From the NCBI RefSeq assembly GCF_001039355.2, contig NW_019775449.1, positions 330,367 to 394,366 of the forward strand: DNA of 64,000 nt. Direction: 5' to 3'. Under the pieces are notes generated by a model that saw only the letters and a program-made list of their open reading frames with translations, did not search any database and was not told where the DNA came from. The stretch comes from Lingula anatina (lineage: Eukaryota > Brachiopoda > Lingulata > Lingulida > Lingulidae). Below, one piece after another: positions 61,733 through 64,000 of this stretch (positions within the stretch are counted from its first letter, which is position 1; the number at the start of each line of letters is the position of its first letter). Position numbers and translations under genes: made by a program.

Positions 61733-64000
61733 TCATAACCTTAACGCCTGGGAGTAGATCTTCATAGCCTTTAATTTACTATGCAGTGTCTCCATCCCCA
61801 ACACCCGCACTATGTGTATCAGGAGGTCGCAACTCGCCTCGGCATTATGCTCTTTCCAATATTTCATCGATGCAAGAATGCGTTCCTTCAACTTATCCTT
61901 GCCCTTGTATTGCTGCTCCAGTTCTTGAATCACTTCAGCTTCAAAGCGGAACTTTCTCCATAGTTGGCGTAGCTCTTGCTTGTCTATTGTGTTGACAATG
62001 TGGTCAATCATCTTCTGCAGCAGCAGTTCTGGAAAAAAAATTAACAATTATTTTTTTTCCAGGTTAAACTTTGTATTTGCTCATTTATGTCTTAAAATAC
62101 TTGAAATGGAGAAAGAAACATATTTGCTCCTTTATTTGGTTTCTGAAAATGTATGGTTTTGTCATTCTTTATTTAAAAAAAAATCAATGAAATACAATAC
62201 AAATCCTGAGAACTCACAATTTTTATAGTATAATAATTGAAACTGCACTAAACACTTAAATGCATGCAAAATGAGTACTTTAATACAAAATGACCCCCTA
62301 AATTAAAACCATAATTGTCATTAACCATACAGGTCACCTCTTACCCTCTCGTTCCAGGTGCTTTCTGAGGAACCTTCCAATAGGCTGTAGTACCCCACTA
62401 ACACAGATGTCCATGGGGGGAGTCTTCAGGGGGTTGTTCTGTAGGCGTAGATCATTGAGGCCAGTCATGTGATCAAAGTCTGCTGGCAGTGTCGAGAGTT
62501 GATTGTCGTCCAGTTGTAGCACTTGTAGTCTCATCTCACATATGGAGTCTGGGATGGAGATAATATTGTTGTGATGGGCCACCAAGGTTTGGAGGTTCTT
62601 CATGCTGGCAATGCTTTGAGGAAGGCCACCAATTTCGTTGTTTTGCACATTAAGATGGCAAATGCTGGACTGGCCAAGCTCTTCTGGAAGCCATCTGACT
62701 TTTGAGCCATTCTCCTGGTCAAAGTTCAAAAGCTCCAAATTGGGGATGGCACAAACAGATGTAGGAAACATCTCAAACTTGTTGTTGGACAAATCCAGAT
62801 CTCGCAACCCTGTCATGTTTGAAACTTCTTCTGGTGCATCAACGATCACATTGTCAGCCATGTTGAGTACCTCCAGGTTGGTCAAGGCACACATCACTTC
62901 AGGAAAATTGTCTAGTTTATTCTTATTGATTTTGAACTCTTTTAAGTTTACAAGCTGTCCAAACTCATCTGGCAAGCAAGAGATCTCATTCTCCTGCAAG
63001 TCTAGATATTCTAACTGTGACAACTTAGTCAGTGGCAATGGGAACTCTGCCATTCCATTTCTACTCAAGTCCAAATGACGAATCTTCTCCAACTGGCTAA
63101 ATTCTTCTGGGAGATCAACCAGCTTGTTTCCACTAAGACTTAGGACTTCTAACCCTCTGACAGCACCAATAGCCCTGGGGATTCTTTCAAACTTGTTGTC
63201 ATTCATGGACAAAGTATTGAGCTTTTTAAGGTTGGCTATCTCTAGCGGGAGCTCCGAGATCTTGTTGTGATCAACAGTGAGGGTATCCAGCTCTGAACAC
63301 ATGCACAATTCATCAGGAATCACTGAGATGTCATTGTGACTCAGATGAAGCTCTTTCAAATTGTACAATTCTGCTATGCTTGCAGGGAGGCATGAGATCT
63401 GATTGCCTTCAAGGGAAAGGGTGTCTAAATTTTCAAGAAAAAACATCTCCTGGGGGAGAGTTTTGATTTGGTTGTTGTTCAGCAAAAGAATCCTCAGCCG
63501 AGACAATTTTCCAATATCAGATTGAACTTCAGTAATTTTGTTGTGAAACATGGTTAACTCGATCAAATTCTCAAAACTGTATACCTGAATGGGTATAAAT
63601 TCAAAATCATTATCATCTAAATACAAACCCTGTAAACAAATCAAATTTTCAATTTCTCTTGGGAAATTTGTCATGTGATTTCCACATAAACCCAATTTCA
63701 GAAGACCCTCAATTTCACAAACTTTGGGATTCAGGAACTCTATTCTGTTCTGTTCTAATCCAAGTATCTTTAAATTACTAAGTTTGGATATCTCATCAGG
63801 AATGTCTCTGATTCCATTTTCATTTAAGCCTAAAAATTCTAGCTTTTCAAGGCCCCCAATTTCTGGTGGAATATCACAAATTTGATTTCGATTTGCGTAA
63901 AACTGCCTCAGACACTTCAACCCAGCAATATCTCTTGGTATCTCAACTAACTCATTTTCGCTCACATCTAAAACCTGCAATTTTGGCAAACCAAACAAGT
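61733..64000 (-). CDS. LRRD1: Leucine-rich repeat and death-domain protein, LRRD1-like (5' end beyond window)
   Basis: Exons: (continues beyond 64000)-62345 and 62028-61733, joined through GTAAGA...CCAG, stop TGA at 61733-61735. The large exon encodes about 24 leucine-rich repeats of 23 residues (LxxLxLxxNxLxxLPxxIxxL pattern; for example LKILGLEQNRIEFLNPKVCE). One irregular repeat near LNFDQENGSKVRWLPEELG has an insertion. The last exon gives ~97 residues starting ELLLQKMIDHIVNTIDKQEL and containing LWRKFRFEAEVIQELEQQY and CDLLIHIVRVLG, which fit a death domain. This order (LRRs then C-terminal death domain) is that of LRRD1; its function is poorly known. LRR-death proteins of the PIDD type also carry ZU5/UPA modules, which are absent here, so LRRD1 is preferred. 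Confidence 0.85.

Noticed and set aside
62638-63078. Plus-strand 146-codon open frame
   Set aside because: Antisense shadow of the leucine-rich-repeat exon; the regular 69-bp repeat keeps the opposite frame open.
1-64000. tRNA, rRNA or prokaryotic operon content
   Set aside because: No cloverleaf or rRNA-like sequence was recognised by eye, and all genes have spliceosomal introns or animal-specific families; a tRNAscan/Rfam run would be decisive.

Overview
The window is animal nuclear DNA: AT-rich, with many short exons bounded by GT-AG introns, microsatellites, MITE-like repeats and scaffold N characters. An uninterrupted innexin ORF, a four-repeat annexin with a Gly/Pro/Tyr-rich head, and abundant ACATGTA-type words suggest an invertebrate, most likely a lophotrochozoan (mollusc, brachiopod or annelid type). 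That placement is an inference; no species is identifiable from the sequence alone.

Layout, left to right. (1) 113-17643, minus strand: mitochondrial isoleucyl-tRNA synthetase (IARS2), 21 coding exons, with the C-terminus beyond the left edge. A plus-strand innexin (9326-10504) is nested in its intron 9. (2) 17.8-31.9 kb: two near-identical, both intact, minus-strand BFAR genes (RING, SAM and membrane segments). (3) 34546-45897, plus strand: a type II membrane protein whose ectodomain resembles bacterial family-3 solute-binding proteins. Part of its coding sequence is missing. A contig carrying a decayed third BFAR copy sits in the middle of the gene, with N gaps on both sides. (4) 49549-57704, minus: a complete 12-exon annexin of the A7/A11 type. 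(5) 61733 to beyond 64000, minus: an LRRD1-like gene, leucine-rich repeats followed by a C-terminal death domain.

The main structural result concerns the assembly. Three of the five single-N positions (3108, 25866, 61703) are flanked by a dovetail duplication: the right end of the left contig repeats the left end of the right contig. A fourth (56261) lies in a tandem satellite. The doubled IARS2 exons 15-16, the doubled BFAR gene and the doubled LRRD1 last exon are therefore best read as unmerged contig ends, two of them from divergent haplotypes. IARS2 gives internal proof, because using both exon pairs in one transcript breaks the reading frame. Read this way, the BFAR pair is a natural allele comparison. 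It exposes a 2.17-kb insertion flanked by TTAA that is present in one haplotype and absent from the other.

The best candidates for something little described are the eukaryotic membrane-anchored solute-binding protein, the TTAA element, a 441-bp fold-back MITE with a perfect 6-bp target duplication, and a ~146-bp satellite in which every unit carries a nuclear-receptor DR1 site (AGGTCAAAGGTCA).
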